The notes beneath the pieces were generated by a model. The model was not told where the DNA came from and did not search any database. It worked only from the letters and a program-made list of their open reading frames with translations. Positions 1-13,100 of a stretch of DNA of 64,000 bases are shown here, one piece after another. The position numbers were made by a program, and so were the translations under genes. Location of the stretch: the NCBI GenBank assembly GCA_029582155.1, contig CM055895.1, forward strand, positions 45,461,044 to 45,525,043, read 5' to 3'. The stretch is from Panopea generosa (lineage: Eukaryota > Mollusca > Bivalvia > Adapedonta > Hiatellidae). Every line of letters starts with the position of its first letter. Position 1 is the stretch's first letter.

Positions 1-452
1 ATTTGAAATTAATTAGTGATATCACTTATTCGAATAAGTGATATCACTAATTCGTTGCAAATAGGTGATATGCCTAATTTGATTAAGTGATATCACTCAA
101 TTGAATAGATGATATCAATCATTTGAATAAGTGATATCACTTATTCCATTGATTGATATCACCTATTTGAATGAGTGATATCGCTTATTCCAAACAAATC
201 AGTGATATAACTTATTCGAATAGGTGATATTGCTTATTTGATTTATCAAGCAAGAAAAAACAGATGGATCCCTGCTTAAATGATTCAGCCGATATATGTT
301 ATCCAGCATTGGATATATGATACTCAGCCCCAAAAATGGTAAAACGGCACCCCATTCTAATGATGATATTACTTATTCGAATTGTTGGTATCACTTACTT
401 TTTTAAATAGGTGGTAAGCCTGTAACTTATTCCAACTTATTCCAATACTTAA
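1..452. repeat. Degenerate GTGATATCAC palindromic repeats (left block)
   Basis: The stretch is made of loosely spaced copies of the 10-bp palindrome GTGATATCAC joined by ATTCGAATAA-like spacers, which are themselves partly palindromic. Copies occur every 20-35 bp, with substitutions such as GTGATATTGC and GTGATATAAC. About 245-360 is free of the motif. No coding potential is seen. It may be an old satellite or the subterminal repeats of a DNA transposon. Confidence 0.8.
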
Positions 453-739
453 GCTGGGTGCGATTATCTCAGTTGGTTATGCATCTGACGATCAATCCAA
501 GGGTCGTGAGTTCGAATCCCCGCCCGGCAACAGTCTCCATGGTGATTTATACACAACATTGTGTCTGATTATCATTTGTCTTTCACCACGTATTCAAGTG
601 GGAAGGTTATCAGTTACTTGCAGAGATGGTGTGTGCTCGAGTACTGGTTAACCTTTCAGGATCCCAGGAAATAGTGGTTAGGTTAGCCCTTGATGCCATA
701 AAATGACGCTAAATATTCAATCAATCAATTCAATCAATT
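453..739 (+). mobile_element. tRNA-derived SINE
   Basis: The head resembles a tRNA: an A-box-like TATCTCAGTTGGTTA near 475 and a B-box-like GAGTTCGAATCCC near 510, with anticodon-arm-like sequence between them. A non-tRNA body follows, and the 3' end is a short tail of ATTCAATCAATC units. It sits inside the GTGATATCAC block and splits it in two. It is a Pol III-type retroposon, not a functional tRNA gene, because the acceptor stem does not pair. The family name is not known to me. Confidence 0.75.
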
Positions 740-1250
740 AGATATTAATATCACATATTTGAATAAATAATATAATCTATTTGAAATAAATGAATGAGTG
801 ATATCAACTATTTGGATAAGTGATATCACTCATTTTTCTAAAAGGTGATTATCACTTATTCAAAATGGGTGATGATTAAAATAATCATTTATTTGAATAA
901 GTGATATCATTTATATGGTTAAAAAGTAAAATGGTACCTCACATGTATCACCTATTTGAATAATTAATATCACTAATTCATTGATTTAGGTTATATCACT
1001 TATTTGAATAGGTGATATCAGTTATTATGGTTTAATAGTAAAATTATACCCAATAGTTATCACTTTTTGAATAAGTGATATCACTTATTCACTGATTTAG
1101 GTTACATTTCTTATTCATTTATGTGATATCAGTTGTTTTAAAAAAAGGTTATATCACCTATTCGAATATGTCATATAATTTTTAAAATAGGTGATATCAC
1201 TTATTTCAATAGGTGACATCACCTATTTGATTGGGATATATTAAAATATT
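740..1250. repeat. Degenerate GTGATATCAC palindromic repeats (right block)
   Basis: This continues the same palindromic repeat after the SINE, with many copies of GTGATATCAC and variants separated by TTATTTGAATA-like spacers. It ends about 50 bp before the 58-bp array. Confidence 0.8.
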
Positions 1251-1296
1251 TCCCACCAGGATATAAATATATTAATGGAACTGAAATGTTATTTTG

Positions 1297-2667
1297 TTAG
1301 TCTCAGTACTAACAAACAGTTGGAGGCTGATAGAGGTCATACTATGGATACTACTTAGCCTCAGTACTAATGAACTGTTAGAAGCTGATAGAGGCCATAT
1401 TGTGGATACTACTTAGTCTCAGTACTAATGAACTGTTAGAAGCTGATAGAGGCCATATTATGGATACTACTTAGCCTCAGTACTAATGGACTGTTAGAGG
1501 CTGATAAAGGTCATATACTGGAAACTACTTAGTCTCAGTAAAAATGAACTGTTAGAGGCTGATAGAGGCCATATTATGAATACTACTTAGCCTCAGTACT
1601 TATAGACTGTTAGAGGCTGATAGAGGTCATATTATGGATACTGCTTAGCCTCAGTACTAATGAACTGTTAGAGGCTGATAGAGGCCATATTATGTATACT
1701 GCTTAGCCTCAGTACTTATAGACTGTTAGAGACTGATAAACGCCATATTATGGATACTACTTAGCCTCAGTACTAATGAAATGTTAGAGGCTGATAGAGG
1801 CCATATTATGGATACTGCTTAGCCTCAGTACTTATAGACTGTTAGAGGCTGATAGAGGCCATATTATGGATACTGCTTAGCTTCAGTACTCATGAAATGT
1901 TAGAGGCTGATAGAGGCCATATTATGGATACTATATAGCCTCAGTACTAATAAACTGTTAGAGGCTGATAGAGGCCATATTATGGATACTGCTTAGCCTC
2001 AGTACTAATGAAATGTTAGAGGCTGATAGAGGCCATATTATGGATACTGCTTAGCCTCAGTACTTATAGACTGTTAGAGGCTGATAGAGGCCATATTATG
2101 GATACTGCTTAGCCTCATACTAATGAGATGTTAGAGGCTGATAGAGGCCATATTATGGATACTGCTTAGCCTCAGTACTAATGAAATGTTAGAGGCTGAT
2201 AATGGCCATATAATGGATACTATATAGCCTCAGTACTGATAAACTGTTAGAGGCTGATAGAGGCCATATTATGGATACTGCTTAGTCTCAGTACTAATGA
2301 ACTGTTAGAGGCTGATAGAGGCCATATTATGGATACTATATAGCCTCAGTACTAATGAAATGTTAGAGGTTGATAGAGGCCATATTATGGATACCGCTTA
2401 GCCTCAGTACTAATGAAATGTTAGAGGTTGATAGAGGCCATATTATGGATACCGCTTAGCCTCAGTACTAATGAAATGTTAGAGGCTGATAGAGGCCATA
2501 TTTGGGATACTATATAGCCTCAGTACTAATAAACTGTTAGAGGCTGATAGAGGCCATATTTTGGATACTATATAACCTCAGTACTAATGAACTTATAGAG
2601 GCTGATAGAGGCCATGCTATGGATACTTCTTAGCCTCAGTACTAACAAACCGTTAGAGGCTGATAGT
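1297..2667 (+). repeat. 58-bp tandem array (about 24 copies)
   Basis: The unit, read on the + strand, runs CAGTACTAATGAACTGTTAG, then AGGCTGATAGAGGCCATATT, then ATGGATACTGCTTAGCCT. Copies differ at a few positions (ACTGTT/ATGTTA, CTGCTT/CTATAT). The first and last copies are the most diverged, as expected at array edges. The unit is homologous to one half of the 116-bp monomer at 10,185-18,060, in the opposite orientation. No open frame persists. Confidence 0.95.
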
Positions 2668-3331
2668 AGTTAATACAGATCATTCTGTTTACATAAGGGC
2701 ATCAATTACATTCATTAACAGTTATATTAATAAGATGCTGTTTATTACAAGAAATTGTATGTTATGATTATGTTGTTCATATCATTTTACACATTATACT
2801 GTTATTTTTTAATTAAGGTCAAGCCATTGCCAACATGGAAAAGAAATGCCAAAAATATGAAGAAACATCTGAATAGACTGGCTAAAATGGTTTGTAACTA
2901 ATATTTACTAATCATATATGTCAGTGTTTAATCATTCAATGAAAACATTGCTCTGTCCGTTTTCATTTTGTACGTCTGGAAAGAAATGGAGAACAAGCAT
3001 ATTGTTGAATATATCACCAGTTTTGTATAATTATAATGGTTATAATTGCAATATGGACTAATTAATGATAACCTTTTATTTTCCCTTGCCCTTGTCATAC
3101 ATGTCATTTTTAAATGATTGACTTGATTATTGAATTGATGAAAATTAACATTCATTGTTCATCTTGTGCAATACCAGTAACTTTGTAATTGTTGATCAGA
3201 TTTTAATAACAGTTGGTATATCTCTATAGTGAGATAAGTTCCATTAATTATTAATATAAGTTTATTTTCATAAAAAAACCTTTCAGCTAGTGATATCAAG
3301 TCAACATTTATTTTTTGTTTCCTTTAAACAG
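2668..3331. other. Unique spacer with one doubtful exon
   Basis: AT-rich sequence between the 58-bp array and the first clear exon of the peptidase fossil. The stretch 2,818-2,889 (+) is open and basic (K/R/N-rich), follows an AG acceptor and ends before a weak GTTTGT donor. Its phase does not join the next exon in the peptidase frame, so I do not count it in the gene. Nothing else is recognisable. Confidence 0.4.
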
Positions 3332-6137
3332 ATATCACGTAATTCAGCAATGCCAAGGGCCCCACCAATGGCTTTCATCTACCTTCATGGAGTATTTAAA
3401 GCTACAGGTATTATTATATCAATAAGACAGTTTAATATAAAGACATGCTTAACATAGTTTTTATAAAAACACAATGCATGCATGACCAAATTCTAGCGTT
3501 AAGAAAATGAAAAAAATCAGGAATTTTATATGCTTTTCTTTGTATGAAAAACAATTAATACATATAAATCTCATTAAGTAAGAGAATCTCTATAAATGTT
3601 TTTAAAACCTTCTTTGTTTCTTCTTGAGTAATATAAAAAAACTATATTTGCATGGAGTCGGTGTTGCAGTGTTAGTATATTAGACCCAGGGTAGGAGAAT
3701 CTTACGATTGCTTCTTCCATAGCAAATTTGTTGTCCTTGAATAAGTCAGTCTGTATATGGTCAAAATTTAATGTTATTTTTGCTTATGTTACAAAAAGTA
3801 TATATTTTTATTTTCATGGTGTTGATGACCAGGGAGGCATATAGCTTTTGAACTGTAATGAAACTTGGTATACATCATCACCATCGTCTGAACACGTGCA
3901 TATTGTCTAGCTTTATTGCCAGATTATTATGTAAGGAGTTATGCCTCTGTATAGTGTAATTGCATTCCTCAATGGGTAGTCGTGTATTATAAACGCATTA
4001 AATGTTATTTATTTGTATTTCAATTCTTCAGTACAATTTTATATGAACTAAACCTACTGGTAGTATAAAAACATTATTATATTCCATTAGGGTTGTAAAT
4101 TTGTATTTTATGTTTCAACATAAGGTGTTAAATGCCTTTCTAAGGTGCCTAATGGTGGAGAGGAACACAGCGGGAGAAGGTCACATTTATGTACTGCCAT
4201 CTATCTGGCATCATTGTGGGAGGCTGGTTGTTCTGATGCTTGGTTATACCGAAGTGTAAGTAGTATTATACTCGATCAAACTGATTGCGTTTTGCTGTAA
4301 GTATCTTCCTACAACAGGTCAGCAAGTCTGATTCAAAATATGGAAAGACTGGTTTCAATAATTGGATCAGAAGAGTAGTTGATGGTCATCATTTTAAAGA
4401 AAAGTAAAGGATTGGTTAACCAGGTTTCATAATGAACCTAGACTTGGCGTGATGTGTCTGTTTACTTATTTTTTCACTGTTATGGTAAAACTCATAAATT
4501 GTAATCATATAATATTTTTTATTAAATTTTGTTGAATGCTTACCTTTATTTTGTTTTGACAAATCATGACATTGTGTACAATGCGTTTTACTTTGTATTT
4601 TTATTCTTGTTACATTATCAGGTAAAGATATCCATGTACAATTGGGTTTTCCTACCTGTGAATGTCAATGGAAACCACTGAGTGTTGATTGCTGCAGACG
4701 TCAACCAAAAAAACGTCAGCATTCTGGACTCAATGTCCTCAAAACCGAACAGGGTGCTGATTGAAAATGGAGGTATGAATTATATGCATATGAATAATAT
4801 TTCAGCAGCTGTTTGCTTTTAGTAAGTATATGTTGGTTGATTCTAATTAAAAGCACATATAGCCGACTTGTGTTTAACATTAAGTAAATTGCTTTACAGA
4901 ATGCAATTTTGTCATGTACCTTTTTAAGAGGTTAGCAATCTGAATGTTTATGTTTTTTTATGAAGTCATATTTACAAACAAAATGATTCTTTATTTTGGT
5001 AATATTTATCAACTTAAGGAGATTTATGAAAATAAGGGCTGATGCTACCGGTGAGTCCCTGGACTGGTATATTGGGTCACATACCAGCAGCAAGCAGAAA
5101 GACGGGTCAAGCTGTGGACCTTTTGTACTCCTTGTAGGTTGTTAAATCATGTCTCCCAGTATCAACTGCATTAAAGCTGTCATTATTTCATTTATTATAA
5201 ATTTGGTAATAATCAATAAATAGTTTATGTTAATTAACATATTAATATAAGGCAGATTGAAATTTAGCTTACTCAAATATCACTGAGCATCGAGCTTGAT
5301 TTGTAAGAAATTGTTTCACATTCGCTGTAAAAATTATTATTTTAACAAATAGAAGCAGTTTTACCAATGTTGACTGTATGTTTATTGTTTATATGTCGCC
5401 ATATAAACTTGCATAGGGTTTGCTTGGAATTGTTGTTTTCAACATAGCTTGACAAGTTGAAGCGAAACTTGCTGTAGATATATGGATCATTATGTATTGT
5501 CTTCCAGATGTTTCAGCATATACGTCATGTAATCATATAAGCATCACGCTGTTAATATATTTTGAGGTCCATTTGGCACCAGATGGGCTGTTGCTTAAAT
5601 GAATTGCTTTTTATTTTCATTAGACTTTACATTGTAATGCATCATTAAGGTCATTTAAAATATAATTGCAAAGCAGGTAAGGTAAATTAATTGAATGTTT
5701 GAAATTTTATAAGAAACAGTAAATGAGGTTTTAAATTTGCAACCAGTAAGAACATAATTATACTTAATATAATAACTACCAAATAAAACCATGTTTGAAA
5801 GAATCAGATTACATGCATTGTAATGTCTACTATACTTACTTAAGTTAATGGCTTATTTTAATATTTTTTCTAGAATGCAATGGCCTTAATGCATGGGTGT
5901 GACTTAAAAGGATTGACCAAACAAGACGGCATCAGCATGCGCAGTTATGTTGTTTACACACTTCTGCGTCATGCCACTGAACCACTGTCCCAGAAGACTA
6001 TTTAAAGGCTGGTGAAGCCAGGTCACAAAAAGCCCTGGATTTGTTGTGGAAACTGCGAAAAATGAATCCACTTCACATGTGCTGGGATAACGCAGGTCCC
6101 AAAGAAAGATTTTATATGCACTGTGTGCCACGTATAG
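3332..6137 (+). pseudogene. Ulp1-like (C48) cysteine peptidase with C-terminal PHD-like finger, broken
   Basis: Five exon-like blocks with splice signals carry the landmarks of the Ulp1/SENP fold. Block 1 (3,332-3,407) reads ...QWLSSTFMEYLKLQ, the usual N-terminal motif. Block 2 (4,145-4,255) ends ...DAWLYRS at a GTAAGT donor. Block 3 (4,622-4,772) reads VKISMYNWVFLPVN...GNH, then VLIAADV and SILDSM, giving the catalytic His and Asp. Block 4 (about 5,019-5,133) reads KQKDGSSCGPFVLL, giving the oxyanion-hole Gln and catalytic Cys. Block 5 (5,874-6,137) continues in phase as NAMALMHGCDL... and ends in a zinc-ligand series (CGNC, HFTC, CTVC). Defects: in-frame TGA at 4,679 just after the catalytic His (where Trp is usual), TAA at 6,003, TGA at 6,063 within the finger, a likely frame slip in block 2, and a phase mismatch between blocks 3 and 4. 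Ulp1 domains of this kind often ride on DNA transposons. The 60-bp satellite starts about 70 bp after the terminal stop. Confidence 0.75.
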
Positions 6138-6208
6138 TATTTTTGAACTTTTCCTTTATACATTTGTATTGTTGAATTTATTTGATTTTATGTCATCAAG
6201 GGCTAACA

Positions 6209-9200
6209 GATGTATACCATAACAGTTGTGTTCACTGAGGGTGACAGTGGTATGTAAGTTTGTAATAATATGTATACCATAACAGTTGTAAGTTTGACAT
6301 AATATGTATACTGTAATAGTTGTGTTCACTGAGGGTGACAGTGGTATGTAAGTTTGACATAATATGAATACCATAACAGTTGTGTTCACTGAGGGTGACC
6401 GTGGTATGTAAGTTTGTAATAATATGTATACCATAACAGTTGTAAGTTTGACATAATATGTATACTGTAATAGTTGTGTTCACTGTGGATGACAGTGGTA
6501 TTTAAGTTTGACATAATATGTATACTGTTATAGTTGTGTTCACTGTGGGTGACAGTGGTATTTAAGTTTGACATTATATGTATACCATAACAGTTGTGTT
6601 CACTGTGGGTGACAGTGGTATGTAAGTTTGACATAATATGTATACCATAACAGTTGTGTTCACTGTGGGTGACAGTGGTATGTAAGTTTGACATAATATG
6701 TATACTGTAATAGTTGTGTTCACTGAGGGTGACAGTGGTATGTAGGTTTGACATAATATGTATACCATAACAGTTGTGTTCACTGTGGGTGACAGTGGTA
6801 TGTAAGTTTGGCATAATATGTATACCATAACAGTTGTGTTCACTGAGGGTGACAGTGGTATGTAAGTTTGACATAATATGTATACCATAACAGTTGTGTT
6901 CACTGTGGGTGACAGTGGTATGTAAGTTTGACATAATATGTATACTGTAATAGTTGTGTTCACTGAGGGTGACAGTGGTATGTAAGTTTGACATAACATG
7001 TATACCATAACAGTTGTGTTCACTGTGGGTGACAGTGGTATGTTAGTTTGGCATAATATGTATACTGTAATAGTTGTGTTCACTGAGGGTGACAGTGGTA
7101 TGTAAGTTTGACATAATATGTATACCATAACAGTTGTGTTCACTGAGGGTGACAGTGGTATGTAGGTTTGACATAATATGTATACTGTAATAGTTGTGTT
7201 CACTGAGGGTGACGGTGGTATGTAAGTTTGACATAATATGTATACCATAATAGTTGTGTTCACTGAGGGTGACAGTGGTATGTAAGTTTGACATAATATG
7301 TATACCATAACAGTTGTGTTCACTGTGGGTGACAGTGGTATGTAAGTTTGACATAATATGTATACCATAACAGTTGTGTTCACTGAGGGTGACAGTGGTA
7401 TGTAAGTTTGACATAATATGTATACCGTAATCGTTGTGTTCACTGAGGGTGACAGTAGTATGTAGGTTTTGCATAATATGTATACCAAAATAGTTGTGTT
7501 CACTGAGGGTGACAGTGGTATGTACGTTTGACATAATATGTATACTGTAATAGTTGTGTTCACTGAGGGTGACAGTGGTATGTAAGTTTAACATAATATG
7601 TATACTGTAATAGTTGTGTTCACTGAGGGTGACAGTGGTATGTAAGTTTGACATAATATGTATACTGTAATAGTTGTGTTCACTTAGGGTGACAGTGATA
7701 TGTAGGTTTGGCATAATATGTACACTGTAATAGTTGTGTTCACTGAGGGTGACAGTGGTATGTAAGTTTGACACAATATGTATACCATAATAGTTGTGTT
7801 CACTGAGGGTGTCAGTGGTATGTAAGTTTGACATAATATGTATACTGTAATAGTTGTGTTCACTGAGGGTGACAGTGGTTTGTAAGTTTGACATAATATG
7901 TATACCATAATAGTTGTGTTCACTGAGGGTGACAGTGATATGTAGGTTTGGCATAATATGTATACCGTAATAGTTTTGTTCACTGAGGGTGACAGTGGTA
8001 TGTAAGTTTGACATAATATGTATACCATAATAGTTGTGTTCACTGAGGGTGACAGTGGTATGTAAATTTGACATAATATGTATAACATAATAGTTGTGTT
8101 CACTGTGGGTGACTGTGGTATGTAAGTTTGACATAATATGTATACTGTTAAATTTGTGTTCACTGAGGGTGACAGCGGTATGTAAGTTTGACATAATATG
8201 TATACCATAATAGTTGTGTTCACTGAGGGTGACAGTGGTTTGTAGGTTTGGTATAATATGTATACTGTAATAGTTGTGTTCACTGAGGGTGACAGTGGTA
8301 TGTAAGTTTGACATAATATGTATACCATAATAGTTGTGTTCACTGAGGGTGACAGTGGTATGTAGGTTTGGCATAATATGTATACTGTAATAGTTGTGTT
8401 GACTGAGGGTGACAGTGGTATGTAAGTTTGGCATAATATGTATACTGTTATAGTTGTGTTCACTAAGGGTGACAGTGATATGTAGGTTTGGCATAATATG
8501 TATACTGTAATAGTTGTTTTCACTGAGGATGACAGTGGTATGTAAGTTTGACACAATATGTATACCATAATAGTTGTGTTCACTGAGGGTGACAATGGTA
8601 TGTAAGTTTGACATAATATGTATACCATAATAGTTGTGTTCACTGTGGGTGACTGTGGTATGTAAGTTTGACATAATATGTTTACTGTAACAGTTGTGTT
8701 CACTGAGGGTGACAGTGGTATGTAAGTTTGACATAATATGTATACTATAACAGTTGTAAGTTTGACATAATATGTTTACTGTAATAGTTGTGTTCACTGA
8801 GGGTGACAGTGGTATGTATGTTTGACATAATATATATACCATAACAGTTGTGTTCACTGTGGGTGACAGTGGTATGTAAGTTTGACATAATATGTATACT
8901 GTAATAGTTGTGTTCACTGAGGGTGACAGTGGTATGTAGGTTTGATTTGACATAATATGTATACCATAACAGTTGTGTTCACTGTGGGTGACAGTGGTAT
9001 GTAAGTTTGGCATAATATGTATACTATAATCGTTGTGTTCACTGAGGGTGACAGTGGTATGTAAGTTTGGCATAATATGTATACTGTAATAGTTGTGTTC
9101 ACTGAGGGTGACAGTGGTATGTAAGTTTGACATAATATGTATACCATAACAGTTGTGTTCACTGAGGGTGACAGTGGTATGTAGGATTGGCATAATATGT

Positions 9201-9405
9201 ATACTGTAATAGTTGTGTTCACTGAGGGTGACAGTGGTATGTAATTTTGACATAATATGTATACCATAATAGTTGTGTTCACTGAGGGTGACAGTGGTAT
9301 GTAAGTTTGACATAATATTTATAACATAATAGTTGTGTTTACTGAGGGTGACAGTTGTTTGTAGGATTGGCATAATATGTATACTGTAATAGTTGTGTTC
9401 ACTGA
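6209..9405. repeat. 60-bp satellite array (about 53 copies)
   Basis: The unit runs GTAAGTTTGACATAATATGT, then ATACCATAACAGTTGTGTTC, then ACTGAGGGTGACAGTGGTAT. Monomers alternate mainly between ATACCATAA and ATACTGTAA variants. At least three monomers (near 6,281, 6,441 and 8,751) share the same roughly 25-30-bp internal deletion. Sixty bases equal 20 codons and the minus strand lacks stops in more than one frame, giving long periodic pseudo-proteins; I do not regard these as genes. Confidence 0.97.
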
Positions 9406-10184
9406 AAGCAGCAGCGATTTGTTTAAATTATTTTTGTAAGCTTAAATGAATTTCAACATCAAATATAACACCTATTTATGTTTCATTCATGATTTAAAAT
9501 TAAATAAATGAAATATTAATGCTCCCTACAGCTTATATGAAATTTCTTTGGACCAATAGGAAATCACTTACAGTATAAATAATCAAAGTGTGTGGCAATG
9601 GAATACAGTATCATTTTATATTATGTATAAGTTGTAAAATGTATTATTAAAATACTAGTTATACTCGTACTAATGATTGAAATGGTTGATTATTTAATTA
9701 TCACTTTTATGATTACTATTTGATTGTTTGTGAAGTGAAAATAATTATAATATACCATAAAAGCTACGGTAAATAAGGATGGTCATGATATTATGTTTAT
9801 CATGGAAATTGCTTTCAATATTCAATGTTTATACAGCAATACAAGCAATATTTATGTAAGTAATTTATAACTGTGTTGATTATTATTATACATCCTATAC
9901 ATTATGAACAAAGTTAATAAAACCCAAGTCTGCCTTTCCCTACTGGGTGTTCTAGCTGTTTCGTTATCATTTCCAACTTATTTAAAATAATTAAACTGTA
10001 ATAAAACTATTAAGTTATCCATTCATGCAAGATGAAATTATTCATTTGACAATGTGTTAAAATAACACTTAAGCACCACCACTGATCATACACGAAACTG
10101 ATCTACATGTGAAAATAGCCAAGAATCAACCTTATACAGTATATTTTTTAATGACGATTATCCACACATCAGATGTGCTGATCA
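9406..10184. other. AT-rich spacer between two satellites
   Basis: Unique AT-rich sequence. From about 10,150 it grades into diverged fragments of the 116-bp repeat (for example ATTGTGGCTCACAT). I see no exon, RNA gene or regulatory signal that I can support. Confidence 0.5.
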
Positions 10185-13100
10185 GTTCCATATTGTGGCT
10201 CACATCAGCCCCGATAGATATAAAACATACATCAAGTCTTCATAGTTCCGTAGTATGACTAACTTCAGCATAATTAGTTAAAGGCCATAAAGGTTAATCA
10301 GTTCCATATTGTGGCTCACATTGTGTATCGTTACTGAGACTGGTTAAAAATCATACTCTGTGTTATATACAGATATTCAATAGAGCCTCCGTAATGAGGA
10401 TAAGTTGTACGTATATTGTGGACCATGTCAGCCTCTAACTGTGTATCGTTACTGAGACTTGTTATAACTCAGAATTGTATTATACATATTTTCCATAGAG
10501 CCTCCGTAATGAGGCTAAGTTAGAGCCATATTGTGGACCATGTTAGCCTCTAACTGTGTATCGTTACTGAGACTGGTTATAACTCAGAATTGTATTATAT
10601 ATATTTTCCATAGAGCCTCCGAAATGAGGCTAGGTTGGACTCATATTGTGGACCATGTTAGCCTCTAACAGTGTATCGTTACTGAGACTGGTTATAACTC
10701 CAACTCTGAATTATACAGATATTCCATAGAGCCTGCGTTATGAGGCTAAGTTGGACCCATATTGTTGACCATGTAAGCCTCCAACAGTGTATCGTTACTG
10801 AGACTGATTAAAAGTCATACTCTGTGTTATACAGATATGCCATAGAGCCTGCGTAATGAGGCTAAGTTGGGCCCATATTGTGGACCATGTCAGCATCTAG
10901 CTGTGTATCGTTACTGACATTGGTTATAACTCGAACTCTGTGTTATACAGATATTCCATAGAGTCTCCGTAATGAGGCTAAGATGGACCCATATTGTGGA
11001 CCATGTCAGCCTCTAACTGTGTATCGTTACTGAGACTGGTTATAACTCGAACTCTGTGTTATACAGATATTACATAGAGCCTCCGTATTGAGGCTAAGTT
11101 GGACCCATATTGTGGACCATGTTAGCCTCCAACAGAGTATCGTTACTGAGACTGGTTAAAAGTCATACTCTGTGTTATACAGATATGCCATAGAGCCTGC
11201 ATAATGAGGCTAAGTTGGACCCATATTGTGGACCATGTTAGCCTCAAACAGTGTATCGTTACTGAGATTGGTTAAAAGTCATGCTCTGTGTTATACAGAT
11301 ATTCCATAAAGCCTCCGTATACGGCTAAGTTGGACCCATATTGTGGACAATGTAAGCCTCTAACAGTGTATCGTTACTGAGACTGGTTATAACTTGAACT
11401 CTGTGTTATACAGATATATTCCATAGAGCCTCCGTATTGAGGCTAAGTTGGACCCATATTTTGGACCATGTTAGCCTCCAACTGTGTATCGTTACTGAGA
11501 CTGGTTATAACTCCAACTCTGAATTATACAAATATTCCATAGAGCCTGCGTAATGAGGCTAAGTTGGACCCATATTGTGGACCATGTTAGCCTCCAACAG
11601 TGTATCGCTACTGAGACTGGTTAAAAGTCATACTCTGTGTTATACAGATATTCCATAGAGCCTCCGTATTGAGGCTAAGTTGGACCCATATTGTGGACCA
11701 TGTTAGCCTCTAACAGTGTATCGTTACTGAGACTGGTTATAATTCTGACTCAGTGTTATACAGATATTCCATAGAGCCTCCTAGTGAGGCTAAGTTGGAC
11801 CCATATTGTGAACCATTTCAACCTCTAACAGTGTATCGTAACTGGGACTGGTTAAAAGTCATACTCTGTGTTATACAGCTATTCCATAAGTTGGACCCAT
11901 ATTGTGGACCATGTCAGCCTCTTACTGTGTATCGTAACTGGGACTGGTTATAACTCGAACACTGTTTTATACAGATATTCCATAGAGCCTCCGTATTGAG
12001 GCTAAGTTGGACCCATATTGTGGACCATATCAGCCTCTAAAATTGTATCTTTAATGAGACTGGTTATAACTCCGACTCTGTGTTATACAGATATTCCATA
12101 GAGCCTCCATATTGAGGCTAAGTTGGACCCATATTTCGGGCCATGTCAGCCTCTAACAGTGTATCGTTACTGAGACTGGTTATAACTCCGAATCTGTGTT
12201 ATACAGATATTCCATAGAGCCTCCGTAATGAGGCTAAGTTGGACCCATATTGTGGACCATGTCAGCCTCTAACAGTGTATCGTTACTGAGACTGGTTATA
12301 ACTCCGACTCTGTGTTATACAGATATTCCATAGAGCCTCCGTATTGAGGCTAAGCTGGACCCATATTGTGGACCATGTCAGCCTCTAACAGTGTATCGTA
12401 ACTGGGACTGGTTAAAAGTCATACTCTGTGTTATATAGATATTCCATTGAGCCTGCGTAATGAGGCTAAGTTGGACCCATATTGTGGACCATGTCAGCTT
12501 CTAACAGTGTATCGTTACTGAGACTGGTTATAACTAGAACTCTGTGTTATACAGATATTCCATAGAGCCTCCGTATTGAGGCTAAGTTGGACCCATATTG
12601 TGGACCATGTTTGCCTCTAACAGTGTATCGTTACTGAGACTGGTTATAATTCTGACTCAGTGTTATACAGATATTCCATAGAACCTCCGTATTTAGGCTA
12701 AGTTGGACCCATATTGTGGACCATGTCAGCCTCTAACAGTGTATCGTAACTGGGACTGGTTAAAAGTCATACTATGTGCTATACAGATATTCCATAGAGC
12801 CTCCGTATTGAGGCTAAGTTGGACCCATATTGTGGACCATGTCAACTTCTAACAGTGTATCGTTATTGAGATTGGTTATAACTCGAACTCTGTGTTATAC
12901 AGATATTCCATAGAGACTCCGTAATGAGGCCAAGTTGGACCCATATTGTGGATCATGTCAGCCTCTAACAGTGTATCGTTACTGAAACTGGTTAAAACTC
13001 CGACTCTGTGTTATACAGATATTCCATAGAGCATCCGTAATGAGGCTAAGTTGGACCCATATTGTGGACCATGTCAGCCTCTAACAGTGTATCGTTACTG

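Noticed and set aside
2818..2889. An upstream exon of the Ulp1-like gene
   Set aside because: It is open and follows an AG, but the donor is weak and the phase does not join the WLSSTFMEYL exon.
7043..9373. A 776-codon open frame (minus strand) with a 20-residue repeat
   Set aside because: It coincides with the 60-bp satellite. Other frames are also open there, variation is not codon-like, and no signal or domain exists.
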